Shown here: positions 33,505 to 46,079 of the stretch, piece by piece
Position numbering within the stretch: the first letter of the stretch is position 1
Layout of the letters: each line of letters starts with the position of its first letter
DNA from: Streptomyces solicavernae
GTDB taxonomy: Bacteria > Actinomycetota > Actinomycetes > Streptomycetales > Streptomycetaceae
Assembly: GCF_029968095.1 (NCBI RefSeq)
Contig: NZ_JASCIR010000002.1
Coordinates: 478,004-542,003 of the forward strand
DNA: 64,000 nt
Reading direction: 5' to 3'
The notes under the pieces: generated by a model
Told to the model about the DNA's origin: nothing
The model's input: only the letters and a program-made list of their open reading frames with translations
The model's database searches: none
Made by a program: the position numbers and the translations under genes

Positions 33505-33889
33505 ACCCACCTGCGCGAGCGGCGGGAGCACCCGCACCGCACTCTCCCCCCGACCCGGTGCCGCCCCGCGACCGGGCGCAGGCCCCGGGCCCCCGTGACC
33601 CGTGACCGTGCCCCCGTTCCCCGTACCCCTTGATGCCCGGTGCGGAGCGGTGCCGGATCACCAAAGTTAGGCGGCCGAACGGCACGGAACATCAGGGCAA
33701 GCCCTGAATACCGGCGGGTATGCAGGGCGCTGACCAGGGGCGTCCGTACGCGGATGGCTCAGGGGATGGCTCAGGGGAGGCCCAGGACGTCCGTACGCCG
33801 AGGACCGGCTGCGGTCTGGCGGCCCTGTGGCCTGTGCCCGTGCCCCGTGCCCTGTGGCCTGCGGCCCGGCCCCGCGTTCCGCCCGCCCG
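33505..33889. other. Intergenic region without a gene
   Basis: 385 bp between convergent genes. It contains a compact hairpin TCAGGGC-AA-GCCCTGA (33692-33707), a duplicated GATGGCTCAGGGGA (33752-33778) and runs of GTGCCC. Several open frames cross it, but none has a credible start or family match. Confidence 0.5.
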
Positions 33890-34393
33890 CTACCCCGTCC
33901 CGCGCAGCCTCGGCGCGCAGTCTGTCGCGTCCACCGGGCCCGCGCCCCGCTCCACCCGGGCCGCCAACTCCTCGGCCCAGGCGGCCAGGCCGGGTGCGTC
34001 GATGCCGTACGGCGCGGGCGCCTCCGCCGCGACCACCCCGGCGCCGCGGCGCAGCAGCCGCGCCCCGCCCGTCGCGTTGCCGCGCGCCGCGTGGGTCAGG
34101 CCGACGGCCAGCTGCGCGAGCCCGCGCCACAGCGCCCGCTCCCGCTCCGGGCCCGACTTCCAGGCGTCCTCGAAGACTTCGTGGGCGTGGAACGGCCGGC
34201 CACGGTCGAGCAGCGCCTGCGCCTCGGCGAGGGTCTCGGCGGGGGTGCGGACGACCCCCTCCGGCTGCCGGTCCACGCCCGGCGCTCCGTACGGCAGGGG
34301 GCGGCCGAGTCCGTCGCGCGGGCGGGCGTTGCGGGCGCGGCCCTCGGCGTCTCGGTCGCGGCCCCGGGCATCCGGGGAAGGAGTGCTGTTCAC
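33890..34393 (-). CDS. DUF309-family protein
   Basis: 167 residues from the GTG at 34393. The DUF309 core reads F-H-A-H-E-V-F-E-D-A-W-K, followed by W-R-G-L-A-Q-L-A-V-G-L-T-H-A-A-R-G-N. Members are small helical proteins with this conserved His-Glu motif and no established reaction. The first roughly 60 residues are charged and disordered-looking. It lies alone upstream of, and divergent to, the tRNA-Pro gene. Confidence 0.85.
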   Translation of the reverse strand: MNSTPSPDARGRDRDAEGRARNARPRDGLGRPLPYGAPGVDRQPEGVVRTPAETLAEAQALLDRGRPFHAHEVFEDAWKSGPERERALWRGLAQLAVGLTHAARGNATGGARLLRRGAGVVAAEAPAPYGIDAPGLAAWAEELAARVERGAGPVDATDCAPRLRGTG

Positions 34394-34487
34394 CCTCCGA
34401 TTGTGGCGGGGCGGGGGTGATCGGCGCAGGTCCGGGGTGAGGTAAGGTACTTCCTGCACGGCGCGGGCAACACCCGCGAGCGAGCAC

Positions 34488-34561
<74 letters not shown>

Positions 34562-34579
34562 CTTGTGAAAGTCGCAGTT

Positions 34580-34617
34580 CGAGGGGCCGTTTCAGAGGAA
34601 TCTGAAACGGCCCCTCG
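34580..34617. terminator. Strong hairpin terminator after tRNA-Pro
   Basis: A perfect 17-bp stem (CGAGGGGCCGTTTCAGA with its complement) with a GGAA tetraloop lies 19 bp after the tRNA. It is also positioned to stop minus-strand transcription from the choline operon, whose last stop codon is at 34778. Confidence 0.9.
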
Positions 34618-34777
34618 ATCAGTTCTCGGGGCGGTTGCGATCGGGCGTCTCCAAGCGGAGTGCGCTGAGGCCGAGTTCCCTGCGGACTGTCCGCGGCGAC
34701 CGGAGCGGCGGCCCGGCGGTGACCGGGGCGACGGTGCGGGGATGACCGGGGCGACAGTGCAGGACTCGTCCGGGAAG

Positions 34778-36352
34778 CTAGCCGGCGTCCTGCCTCAGCA
34801 GATCCGCGCACTTCTCGCCGATCATCATCGTCGTGATGCACGGGTTGACCGTGACGAGGTCCGGCATCACCGAGCCGTCCGCGACCCGCAGACCCTCCAC
34901 GCCCTTCACGCGCAGCCGCGCGTCCAGCGGGGCGAGCGCGTCGTCGTCGGCGCCCATCTTCACCGTGCACGCCGGGTGGTAGACGGTGTTGTGGGTCTTG
35001 TGGATGTAGTCCAGCAGCTCGTCGTCGGTGCGCACGTCCGGGCCCGGCGCCAGCTCCGCGCCCGCCCAGCCGCTGAGCGCCGGCTGCTCGGCGATGCGCC
35101 GGGCCAGTTTCAGGCCGTACGTCATCACGCGGGCGTCGTGCTCGTGCGTGAAGTAGCGCGGGTCGACCCTCGGCTTGTCCCGGAAGTCGCGGGTGCGCAG
35201 CCGGACGGTGCCCTTGGAGCGGGCGCGCGTCACGTTCGGGGTGAGGCAGAACGCGTTGTCCGTCGTCGGGTAGCCGTGCCGGGCGGTGTTCATGTCGAAC
35301 GGCACCTGGCCGTAGTGGAACATCAGGTCGGGCCGGTCCAGGCCGGGCTCGGTGTCGTAGAAGATGCCCGCCTCCCACCATTGGCTGGAGCGCGTCGGCA
35401 TCGGCTGCCTCGCCTGCCACATGATGACGCCCTCGGGGTGGTCCTGCAGGTTCTCGCCGACGCCCGCCGCGTCGACCAGAACGTCAACTCCCGTCTCCCG
35501 CAGGTGCGTTGCGGGTCCGATGCCGGAGAGCATCAGCAGCTTCGGGGTGTCGATCGAGCCGCAGGAGACGATCACTTCGCGGCGGGCGCGGACCGTACGG
35601 GTGTGGATCTGGTCCGGGTCCAGGTACTCGGTGCCCACGCAGCGCCGCCCCTCGAAGACCAGGCGCTTCGCGTGCACGCCCGTACGCACTTCGAGGTTGG
35701 GGCGCTTGCCCATCACCGGGTGGAGGTACGCGACCGAGGAGGACTGGCGGACGTTGTTCTCGTCCGAGTTGATCTGGAACCAGTTGGCGCCGCGTATGAC
35801 GGTGTTCCCGGTGTTGAACGGTGTCGTGGGGATGCCCGCCTGGGCGCAGGCCTCAAGCAGGGCGTTGCCGCACGGGTCGTCCGCGCCCTTGAGGGTGCGC
35901 AGCTTCACCGGGCCGGAGCGGCCGTGGTGGTCGCCGGGCGCGTCGTTGTTCTCCAGGCGCCGGTAGAGCGGGAACAGGTCGGCCGCGCTCCAGCCCGTAC
36001 AGCCCCCGGCCGCCCACGCGTCCAGGTCCTCCGCCGGGGCCCAGAACGCGATGCACGAGTTGTGCGAGGAGCAGCCGCCGAGCACCTTGGCGCGGGCGTG
36101 CCGCATGAAGCTGTTGCCGCTGGACTGCGGCTCGACCGGGTAGTCCCAGTCGTAGCCGGACTCCAACAGGCCCATCCAGCGGTCCAGTCGGAGGACGTTG
36201 TCGTCGCCGACGTCGCTCGGGCCGGCCTCCAGGACGCACACGGTGACGTCCGGGTCCTCGGTGAGGCGGGCCGCGACGACGTTGCCCGCGGTGCCGCCGC
36301 CGACGACTACGTAGTCGAAGACATCGGTGGAAACGGTGGCGTCGGAACTCAT
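34778..36352 (-). CDS. GMC oxidoreductase, probable choline dehydrogenase
   Basis: 524 residues from the ATG at 36352. The FAD-binding loop is V-V-V-G-G-G-T-A-G-N. GMC signature 1 is around V-L-G-G-C-S-S-H-N-S-C and signature 2 is S-C-G-S-I-D-T-P-K-L-L-M-L-S-G-I-G. The active-site His/Asn region is N-T-V-Y-H-P-A-C-T-V-K-M-G and T-V-N-P-C. It oxidises choline to betaine aldehyde if the context is a guide: it is the last gene of an operon with betaine aldehyde dehydrogenase and a betaine demethylase. Its start overlaps the permease stop (ATGA). Other alcohol-oxidising GMC enzymes remain possible. Confidence 0.85.
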   Translation of the reverse strand: MSSDATVSTDVFDYVVVGGGTAGNVVAARLTEDPDVTVCVLEAGPSDVGDDNVLRLDRWMGLLESGYDWDYPVEPQSSGNSFMRHARAKVLGGCSSHNSCIAFWAPAEDLDAWAAGGCTGWSAADLFPLYRRLENNDAPGDHHGRSGPVKLRTLKGADDPCGNALLEACAQAGIPTTPFNTGNTVIRGANWFQINSDENNVRQSSSVAYLHPVMGKRPNLEVRTGVHAKRLVFEGRRCVGTEYLDPDQIHTRTVRARREVIVSCGSIDTPKLLMLSGIGPATHLRETGVDVLVDAAGVGENLQDHPEGVIMWQARQPMPTRSSQWWEAGIFYDTEPGLDRPDLMFHYGQVPFDMNTARHGYPTTDNAFCLTPNVTRARSKGTVRLRTRDFRDKPRVDPRYFTHEHDARVMTYGLKLARRIAEQPALSGWAGAELAPGPDVRTDDELLDYIHKTHNTVYHPACTVKMGADDDALAPLDARLRVKGVEGLRVADGSVMPDLVTVNPCITTMMIGEKCADLLRQDAG

Positions 36353-37905
36353 GAGGTGGAGACCTCCTCCAGGTCGGCGGCAGGGGCGGGCGGTGCGGGG
36401 GATTCGGCGGCGTGCTCGGCGAGCACGCCGGTGCGGTGGCGCTGGACGAACCAGTAGTAGGCGAAGCCGCCGCCGGCGATCACGCCGACGAACAGGACGG
36501 CGCCCCAGCGCAGATACCAGTGGTACGGGGCGGTGGCGTTGTAGACGGCGGCGCGCGGCCAGAGCAGGTTGACGGTCATGCCCACGCCCCACAGCACGGC
36601 GAGGACGTTGACGGGCAGGCCCCAGCGGCCGAGCGAGAACTTGCCCTCGGCGGGCTTCCACGTACCGCGCAGCCGGGCGATCAGCATCGGCACGGTGACC
36701 AGGAGGTACGCGGCGTAGATCATGATGATGCCGATGCTGGTGACCACGGTGAAGATCTGCGGCTGGCGGATGTTGACGACGAGGATCGCCAGCGACAGGA
36801 CGCCGATGATGACGGCGGGGGCCACCGGGGTGTGGAAGCGCGGGCTGACCCGAGCGAGCAGCGAGGCCGCGGGCAGGTTGTTGTCGCGGGACATCGCGAA
36901 CGCGAGCCGGATCGCCGCCGTGTGCACGGCCAGCGCGCACACCGTCACCGCGATGAGCACGCACCACAGCATGGCCTTGCCGGCCGTCGGCCCGAGCACG
37001 TCGAGCACCACGTACTGCAGTCCGTCGGAGGACAGCTTCTCGCCGCGCAGCGAGGAGACGCTCATCAGGGCGAGCAGCAGGATCAGGCCGCCGAGCACGA
37101 ACGACGCGACGATCGAGCGGATGATGGCGCGCGGCGCGTTCCGCGACGGGTCCAGGGACTCCTCGCCCAGCGAGGCCGCGGTGTCGAAGCCGTACATCAC
37201 GTACGCGGAGGCGAGCGAGGCGACGAGGAAGGCGCCGAGATAGCCGAAGGACTGCCCGTCCCCCGTGTGGGCCGTCTCGGTGACCACCTGCGGGCCACGC
37301 ACCACATGCACCGCGAACAGCACGATCAGGACGACGGTGGCGATGAGTTCGAGGAACACGCCCGCCGTGTTGATGGTGGCCATCAGCTTCACGCCGAAGG
37401 CGTTGACGAGCGTCGTGAACAGGATCAGGACGGCGGCCAGGATCACCGCGTTGGTGGCCACGTCGTACGTGCCCGTGCCGTCGCCGACGAACTGGAAGAA
37501 CGACGAGATCTGCGGCAGCGTCAGCTGGTACGCGAGCGCGACGGCCGCGATCGACACGACCGAGGCGAGCAGCATCATCCAGCCCGCGAGCCAGCCGACG
37601 TGCGGATTGCCCACCTTCTTCGCCCAGTTGTAGACCGAACCGGCCACCGGATAGCGGGCGGCCAGCTCCGCGAAGCACAGGGCCACCATGAACTGGCCGG
37701 CGAACACCATCGGCCAGGACCACCAGTAGGCCGGGCCGCCGTTCGCGTAGCCGAAGTAGAAGAGCTGGAACGTGCCGGTGAGGATCGAGATGTAGCTGAT
37801 GCCCGCGGCGAAGGTGTGGAAGGTGCCGAGGGTGCGCTTGAGTTCGGGACGGTAGCCGAACTCCTCAAGTTCGGCGTCGTCCGTGTTGTCGGGGGTCGCC
37901 TTCAT
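36349..37905 (-). CDS. APC-superfamily permease (choline/amino acid type)
   Basis: 518 residues and about twelve TM segments. The N-terminus G-Y-R-P-E-L-K-R-T-L-G-T-F and the motif A-G-S-V-Y-N-W-A-K resemble eukaryotic-type choline/GABA permeases (ACT family), rather than BCCT carriers usual for choline. Conserved G-F-D-T-A-A-S-L-G-E-E lies near TM6. It is placed between betB and the choline dehydrogenase, with 17 bp to betB and a 4-bp overlap to the next gene, so choline or betaine import is the likely job. Confidence 0.85.
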   Translation of the reverse strand: MKATPDNTDDAELEEFGYRPELKRTLGTFHTFAAGISYISILTGTFQLFYFGYANGGPAYWWSWPMVFAGQFMVALCFAELAARYPVAGSVYNWAKKVGNPHVGWLAGWMMLLASVVSIAAVALAYQLTLPQISSFFQFVGDGTGTYDVATNAVILAAVLILFTTLVNAFGVKLMATINTAGVFLELIATVVLIVLFAVHVVRGPQVVTETAHTGDGQSFGYLGAFLVASLASAYVMYGFDTAASLGEESLDPSRNAPRAIIRSIVASFVLGGLILLLALMSVSSLRGEKLSSDGLQYVVLDVLGPTAGKAMLWCVLIAVTVCALAVHTAAIRLAFAMSRDNNLPAASLLARVSPRFHTPVAPAVIIGVLSLAILVVNIRQPQIFTVVTSIGIIMIYAAYLLVTVPMLIARLRGTWKPAEGKFSLGRWGLPVNVLAVLWGVGMTVNLLWPRAAVYNATAPYHWYLRWGAVLFVGVIAGGGFAYYWFVQRHRTGVLAEHAAESPAPPAPAADLEEVSTS

Positions 37906-37922
37906 GCGGTGTCTCCTGGGAG

Positions 37923-39389
37923 TTACGCGAACCAGCCCTGCGGGACCGGGCGGGTGTTGCGCCAGATGTGCTTCGTCTCGCGGTACTCGGCGAGCCCGGC
38001 GGGGCCCAGCTCACGGCCGAAGCCGGACTGCTTGTAGCCGCCCCACTCGGCCTGCGGGACGTACGGGTGGAAGTCGTTGATCCACACCGTGCCGAGCCGC
38101 AGCGCCGACGCGACCCGGCGCGCCCTGGCCTCGTCGCTCGTCCAGACCGCGCCCGCGAGCCCGTAGATGCCGGCGTTGGCGAGCCGTACCGCCTGCGCCT
38201 CGTCGGTGAACCGTTCCACCGTGAGCACCGGACCGAACGACTCGTCCTGCACGACCGACATGGGGGCGGCGCACTCGTCGAGCACGGTCGGCAGGTAGTA
38301 GTAGCCGTTCTCGTACTCCGCGCCGGAGGGCCGGGCCCCGCCGCAGCGCAGCAGCGCGCCCTCCTGGACGCCGCGTTCCACATACGCCTCGACCTTCGCC
38401 AGGTGGTCCGCCGAGATCAGCGGGCCGGTCTGGGCGCGGTCGTCGAAGGGGCCGCCGAGCCGGATCGCGCGGGCCCTGCGGACCACCTCGTCGACGAACC
38501 GGTCGTGCAGCGAGTCCTCGACGAGGAGCCGGGCCCCGGCCGAGCAGACCTGGCCGGAGTGCAGGAACACCGCGGTGAGCGCCATGTCGACGGCCGTCTC
38601 GAAGTCGGCGTCCGCGAACACGATGTTGGGGTTCTTGCCGCCCAGTTCGAGCGCGACCTTCTTGACGGTTCCGGCCGCGGTGGCCATGAGGTGCCGGCCG
38701 GTGTGCAGGCCGCCGGTGAACGACACCAGGTCCACGTCCGGGTGCTCGGCGAGCGGGGCGCCCGCCTCGGGGCCCGCGCCCAGGACCAGGTTGGCGACAC
38801 CGTCCGGCAGTCCGGCCTCCACGAGCAGCCGTACGAGGTGGATCGCGGTGTGCGGGGTCAGCTCGCTGGGCTTCAGGACGAAGGTGTTGCCGGCCGCGAG
38901 CGCGGGCGCGACCTTCCACGCGGTCTGCAGCAGCGGGTAGTTCCACGGGGTGATCAGCGCGCACACGCCGACCGGCTCGTGCACGACCCGGCTCTCCGCG
39001 TCCGGCACCCCGGTCTCCACCACCCGGCCCGCCTCGGCCGCCGCGAGCCGCCCGAAGTACCGGAAGCAGTTCGCGATGTCGTCCATGTCGTACGCGCTCT
39101 CCACCAGGCGTTTTCCGGTGTCGAGGGATTCGGCGCGGGCCAGGGCGTCCTTGTCGCGGACCAGCAGATCGGCGACGCGCAGGAGCAGGTCGCCGCGCTC
39201 GGCGCCCGTGGTGTGCGGCCAGTCGCCCTCGTCGAACGCGCGCCGGGCGGCCGCGATCGCCTCCAGGGTGTCCTTGGCGCCGGCCTCGTCCACGACCGCG
39301 ACGAGCGAACCGTCGGCGGGGCAGCGGATCTCCCGGGTCCTTCCTTCGCGCGCGGACGTCCACGTACCGTCGATGAACAGCTCAGACAT
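37923..39389 (-). CDS. betB: Betaine aldehyde dehydrogenase
   Basis: 488 residues, aldehyde dehydrogenase superfamily. Key residues are visible in I-T-P-W-N-Y-P-L, K-P-S-E-L-T-P, F-T-G-G, the general-base region V-A-L-E-L-G-G-K-N-P and the nucleophile G-Q-V-C-S-A-G. C-terminal P-Q-A-E-W-G-G-Y-K-Q-S-G-F-G-R-E is typical of BetB. It oxidises betaine aldehyde to glycine betaine with NAD(P)+. The first eight bases overlap the end of the upstream Rieske oxygenase gene. Confidence 0.92.
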   Translation of the reverse strand: MSELFIDGTWTSAREGRTREIRCPADGSLVAVVDEAGAKDTLEAIAAARRAFDEGDWPHTTGAERGDLLLRVADLLVRDKDALARAESLDTGKRLVESAYDMDDIANCFRYFGRLAAAEAGRVVETGVPDAESRVVHEPVGVCALITPWNYPLLQTAWKVAPALAAGNTFVLKPSELTPHTAIHLVRLLVEAGLPDGVANLVLGAGPEAGAPLAEHPDVDLVSFTGGLHTGRHLMATAAGTVKKVALELGGKNPNIVFADADFETAVDMALTAVFLHSGQVCSAGARLLVEDSLHDRFVDEVVRRARAIRLGGPFDDRAQTGPLISADHLAKVEAYVERGVQEGALLRCGGARPSGAEYENGYYYLPTVLDECAAPMSVVQDESFGPVLTVERFTDEAQAVRLANAGIYGLAGAVWTSDEARARRVASALRLGTVWINDFHPYVPQAEWGGYKQSGFGRELGPAGLAEYRETKHIWRNTRPVPQGWFA

Positions 39390-40512
39390 GCTCGCCCCCC
39401 AGCTGCTTCAGCAGCCACTCGTGGAAGATCCCGATGTGGTGCTCGGTCGGTACGAGCACACCGCCCGACCGGTACGCCCGCGAACTCATCGCCGGCTGAG
39501 TGCGCTCACACGCGTCAAAATCCTGGGCGTTGACCCGGTGGAACAGCTCCACCGACTTCGACAGATCGGCGCCCGACTCCACGACTTCCGGCGCGTACAG
39601 CCAGTCGCACTCGACGATCGTGCGGTCCTGGGCCAGCGGGAACATCCGGTGCAGGATCACGTGGTCCGGCACCAGGTTCACGAACACGGTCGGCTTGACG
39701 GTCATCGCGTAGTACCGCCGGTCCTGGTCCTCGGCGACCTCCGGCAGCCTGCCGAAGCCCTCGCTGCCGTCGACCGTGAACCCCTTGACGTCGTCGCCGA
39801 ACTCGGCGCCGTGCCCGACGTAGTACTGCGCCGCGTAGCCGTCCGCGAACTCCGGGAGTACGTCGGTGAGTTCGGGGTGGATCGTCGCGCAGTGGTAGCA
39901 CTCCATGAAGTTCTCGACGATCAGTTTCCAGTTGGACCTGACGTCGTACGTGATGCGCTTGCCGAGCGCGAGGCCCTCGGTGCGGTACCGGTCGATGGCG
40001 GCGGTGTCGCCCAGCCGCTCCACGGCCGCGCCGATCACCGTCTCCTCGAACGACGGCGGCTCGTCGGCCAGGCACACCCAGGCGTAGCCGAGCCACTCCC
40101 GCAGCGCGACCGTGATCAGGCCGTACTGGGCCCGGTCCACATCGGGCATCTTCGTCAGGTTGGGCGCGGCGACGAGCTTGCCGTCGAGGTCGTACGTCCA
40201 GGCGTGGTACGGGCACTGCAGGTTGCGGCGCACCTCGCCGGACTCCTCGGTGCACAACTGGGCGCCGCGGTGCCGGCAGACGTTCAGGAAGGCGCGCAGC
40301 TCACCGGTGCGGGACCGGGTGATCAGGACGCTCTCCCGGCCGACCTGAACGGTGCGGAAGGCGCCGGGTTTGTCGAGGTCGGCGCTGCGCACGGCGCAGA
40401 ACCACAGGGCTTCGAACACCCGCTCCTGCTCCAGGCGGAACAGTTCGGGGTCGGTGTAGTAATGCCCGGGCAGCGTGGCCACCAGGCTGGGGGCGACGGG
40501 GTGCGTCGTCAC
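39382..40512 (-). CDS. Rieske non-haem iron oxygenase, probable glycine betaine demethylase
   Basis: 376 residues from the GTG at 40512, chosen because GAGGAG lies seven bases upstream; a longer frame to 40551 has no such site. The Rieske cluster is C-R-H-R-G-A-Q-L-C...C-P-Y-H-A-W. The mononuclear iron site is in N-F-M-E-C-Y-H-C-A-T-I-H-P-E-L. The family includes choline monooxygenase and GbcA/stachydrine-type demethylases. Because a choline dehydrogenase and dimethylglycine oxidase flank it, oxidative removal of one betaine methyl group to give dimethylglycine and formaldehyde is the best fit. Electrons would come from the Rieske ferredoxin and FAD reductase at 45.7-47.3 kb. Confidence 0.88.
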   Translation of the reverse strand: MTTHPVAPSLVATLPGHYYTDPELFRLEQERVFEALWFCAVRSADLDKPGAFRTVQVGRESVLITRSRTGELRAFLNVCRHRGAQLCTEESGEVRRNLQCPYHAWTYDLDGKLVAAPNLTKMPDVDRAQYGLITVALREWLGYAWVCLADEPPSFEETVIGAAVERLGDTAAIDRYRTEGLALGKRITYDVRSNWKLIVENFMECYHCATIHPELTDVLPEFADGYAAQYYVGHGAEFGDDVKGFTVDGSEGFGRLPEVAEDQDRRYYAMTVKPTVFVNLVPDHVILHRMFPLAQDRTIVECDWLYAPEVVESGADLSKSVELFHRVNAQDFDACERTQPAMSSRAYRSGGVLVPTEHHIGIFHEWLLKQLGGEHV

Positions 40513-40565
40513 GTACGTACTCCTCAGGGGGAACTCGGACTTTACGGACACGTCCTGGACGGGCC

Positions 40566-44223
<3,658 letters not shown>

Positions 44224-44238
44224 GACCAACTCCCTTGA

Positions 44239-44269
44239 TGTTGCGCCATGCGCTTTGCATTGCGCGATG
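44239..44269 (-). promoter_or_regulatory. Operator-like site upstream of the betaine operon
   Basis: A 31-bp site beginning TGTTGCGC and ending TGCGCGATG, 16 bp before the mscR start. A second copy with the same ends and length lies at 45603-45633, in the iclR/ferredoxin promoter region; 21 of 31 positions agree, concentrated at the ends. The IclR protein encoded between them is the natural ligand. Confidence 0.6.
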
Positions 44270-44488
44270 AGAGACGATGGCCACATCTTGGGAACGCGGT
44301 CAGGGTGCCGTCAAGGGGTGCGGATCAAGCATTGGCAAAACGATGCTGACGCTGCGTCATCCTGCGAACACGCGCGGACGGCCCCCGCCGGGGCGGCCGG
44401 AAGCCCTCCGGAGACACCGGGCGCGGCATCGCTGACCTGGCGTTATCGGTAGGGACGGCGGTGTTCGCGCACGGCGTCCGGTGGTGCC

Positions 44489-44590
44489 GCAGGGCTTCCG
44501 GAGCTGCCCGCAGGGCTTCCGGCGTTGCGCAGGGCTCCCGGAGTTGCCCGCAGGGCCCCGAAGCTGTTCGCAGGGCTTCCGGTGGTACGC
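44489..44590. repeat. 19-21-bp tandem repeat, five copies
   Basis: Units starting GCAGGGCTTCCGG lie at 44489, 44510, 44529, 44550 and 44570, imperfect, running up to the stop codon of the minus-strand IclR gene. The rest of the 44270-44600 interval has no gene. Confidence 0.8.
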
Positions 44591-44600
44591 GCGGCTCAGC

Positions 44601-45506
44601 TCACAGCCCGTGCCCCATCCGGCGGGACAGCTCGGCGGCCGCCGCGACCGTGCGCTCGGCCAGCTCCGGGAGGCGGTCCTCGGTCAGCCGGTACACCGGG
44701 CCCGAGACGCTGACCGCGCCCAGCACCTTCCCGTCGTGCGACCGGGCAGGCGCCGCGACGGAGGCGAGCCCGATCTCCAGCTCCTCCACCGCCACCGCGA
44801 AGTCCCGCCCGCCGACCTCGGCCAGCTCGGCACGGAGCGCGGCCGCGCTGACCACCGTACGGGCGGTGAACCGCGGCAGGGTGCGGGCCAGCAGCCCCTC
44901 GCGCAGCGTCGGCGGGAGATGGGCGAGGAGCACCTTGCCGCTGGACGTGGCGTGCAGCGGGGTGCGGCGGCCGAGCCAGTTCTGCGCGGTCACGGCGGCC
45001 GGGCCGCGGGCCTGCATGATGTTGACCGCCGCGTCGTCGTCGAGGATCGCGATGTTGACCGTCTCGCCCAGCTCGTCGGCCAGCTCGCGGCAGACCGGCG
45101 CGCCCTCCTGCGAGATGTCCATCCGCGCGGCCGCCGCCCCCGCCAGGCGCAGCACCCCGGCGCCGAGGAAGTACTTGCCGCGGTCCGCGGACTGGTTGAC
45201 CAGGCCGCGCTGCTCCAGGACGCCGAGCAGCCGGAACGCGGTCGACTTGTGCACCCCCAGCTCCTCGGCGATCTCCGACACCCCGGCCTCGCCGTGCCGC
45301 GCGAGGCTCTCCAGGGCGCTGACGGCCCGGTCCACGGACTGCACCGAGCCGGTCGACCCCTTCGCGGCCCGCTCGGAACCCTCCGGGCCCGCCGGGCCCT
45401 TCGCCACCCGCTCGGACGGTCGTGATCCGGACACGCGCCGCGCGCCTCCGGCTGCCGCCGGGCTGCCTGCCGTACCTGCTCTCACCTGCACCTGTTCACG
45501 GGCCAT
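44601..45506 (-). CDS. IclR-family transcriptional regulator of the betaine genes
   Basis: 301 residues. A charged, low-complexity N-terminal extension of about 55 residues precedes the wHTH (G-V-S-E-I-A-E-E-L-G-V-H-K-S-T-A-F-R-L-L) and the IclR effector domain (H-A-T-S-S-G-K-V-L-L-A-H-L; V-S-V-S-G-P-V-Y-R-L). It lies between the minus-strand betaine operon and the plus-strand ferredoxin genes, which share an operator-like sequence. Repression relieved by a choline/betaine metabolite is inferred. Confidence 0.88.
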   Translation of the reverse strand: MAREQVQVRAGTAGSPAAAGGARRVSGSRPSERVAKGPAGPEGSERAAKGSTGSVQSVDRAVSALESLARHGEAGVSEIAEELGVHKSTAFRLLGVLEQRGLVNQSADRGKYFLGAGVLRLAGAAAARMDISQEGAPVCRELADELGETVNIAILDDDAAVNIMQARGPAAVTAQNWLGRRTPLHATSSGKVLLAHLPPTLREGLLARTLPRFTARTVVSAAALRAELAEVGGRDFAVAVEELEIGLASVAAPARSHDGKVLGAVSVSGPVYRLTEDRLPELAERTVAAAAELSRRMGHGL

Positions 45507-45602
45507 AGCTCACCTCTCACGACGTCGCGGTCGCCTCTCGGACCGCTCTCGGACCGCAACTGCGCGAAGCCTCTTGACGTACGGGGCGTCCCGCCCGGAT
45601 TC

Positions 45603-45633
45603 TGTTGCGCACAACGCACGACAGTGCGTGATG
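45603..45633. promoter_or_regulatory. Operator-like site between iclR and the Rieske ferredoxin gene
   Basis: The second copy of the TGTTGCGC...TGCGTGATG site. It contains the inverted repeat ACGCAC-GACA-GTGCGT (45614-45629). It is 46 bp upstream of the ferredoxin GTG and about 100 bp from the IclR start, covering both divergent promoters. Confidence 0.6.
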
Positions 45634-45678
45634 CGGAACAGTAGGTTACCGAACGGTCCAGAACCAAGAGGGGTGCCC

Positions 45679-45999
45679 GTGATTCCCGTCTGCCGCCTCG
45701 AAGAGCTCCCCGAGGGCGCGTCAGTCCGCATGGACGTCGAACCGCCCATCGCCGTGTTCCACGCGGACGGCGAGCTGTACGCCATCGACGACACCTGTAC
45801 GCACCAGGACGCCTCGCTCTCCGAGGGGTACCTGGAGGGCTGCCTGGTCGAATGCCCGCTCCACGAGGCCTCGTTCGACCTGCGGACGGGCCGCCCCACC
45901 TGCCTCCCGGCCCGCCGCCCCGTCCGCACCCACCGGGTGACCGTCGACGACGGGGTGATCCACGTCCACCGCAGCGACGAGGAGAACGCGGCGGCCTGA
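45679..45999 (+). CDS. Rieske [2Fe-2S] ferredoxin
   Basis: 106 residues from a GTG with AGAGGGG upstream. It is a small stand-alone Rieske domain: C-T-H-Q-D-A-S-L-S near residue 40 and C-P-L-H-E-A-S-F-D near 60 ligate the cluster. It resembles NirD/biphenyl-dioxygenase-type ferredoxins. It should carry electrons from the FAD reductase encoded 80 bp downstream to the betaine demethylase oxygenase encoded in the divergent operon. Confidence 0.92.
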   Translation: MIPVCRLEELPEGASVRMDVEPPIAVFHADGELYAIDDTCTHQDASLSEGYLEGCLVECPLHEASFDLRTGRPTCLPARRPVRTHRVTVDDGVIHVHRSDEENAAA

Positions 46000-46079
46000 C
46001 CGCGGCGTCCTCCACCCTCCCGCAGCCACCCCGGTCGCACCGCACGTGCGCACCGGATTCACGAGAAAGGCACAGCCTC

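Noticed and set aside
33640..34440. Plus-strand ORFs overlapping the DUF309 gene
   Set aside because: The Arg/Pro/Ala-rich frames have no motifs, while the minus-strand frame carries the H-A-H-E DUF309 signature.
39382..40512. Rieske oxygenase as choline monooxygenase making betaine aldehyde
   Set aside because: The operon already holds a GMC choline dehydrogenase and has dimethylglycine oxidase beside it, so betaine demethylation explains the set better. Not excluded.
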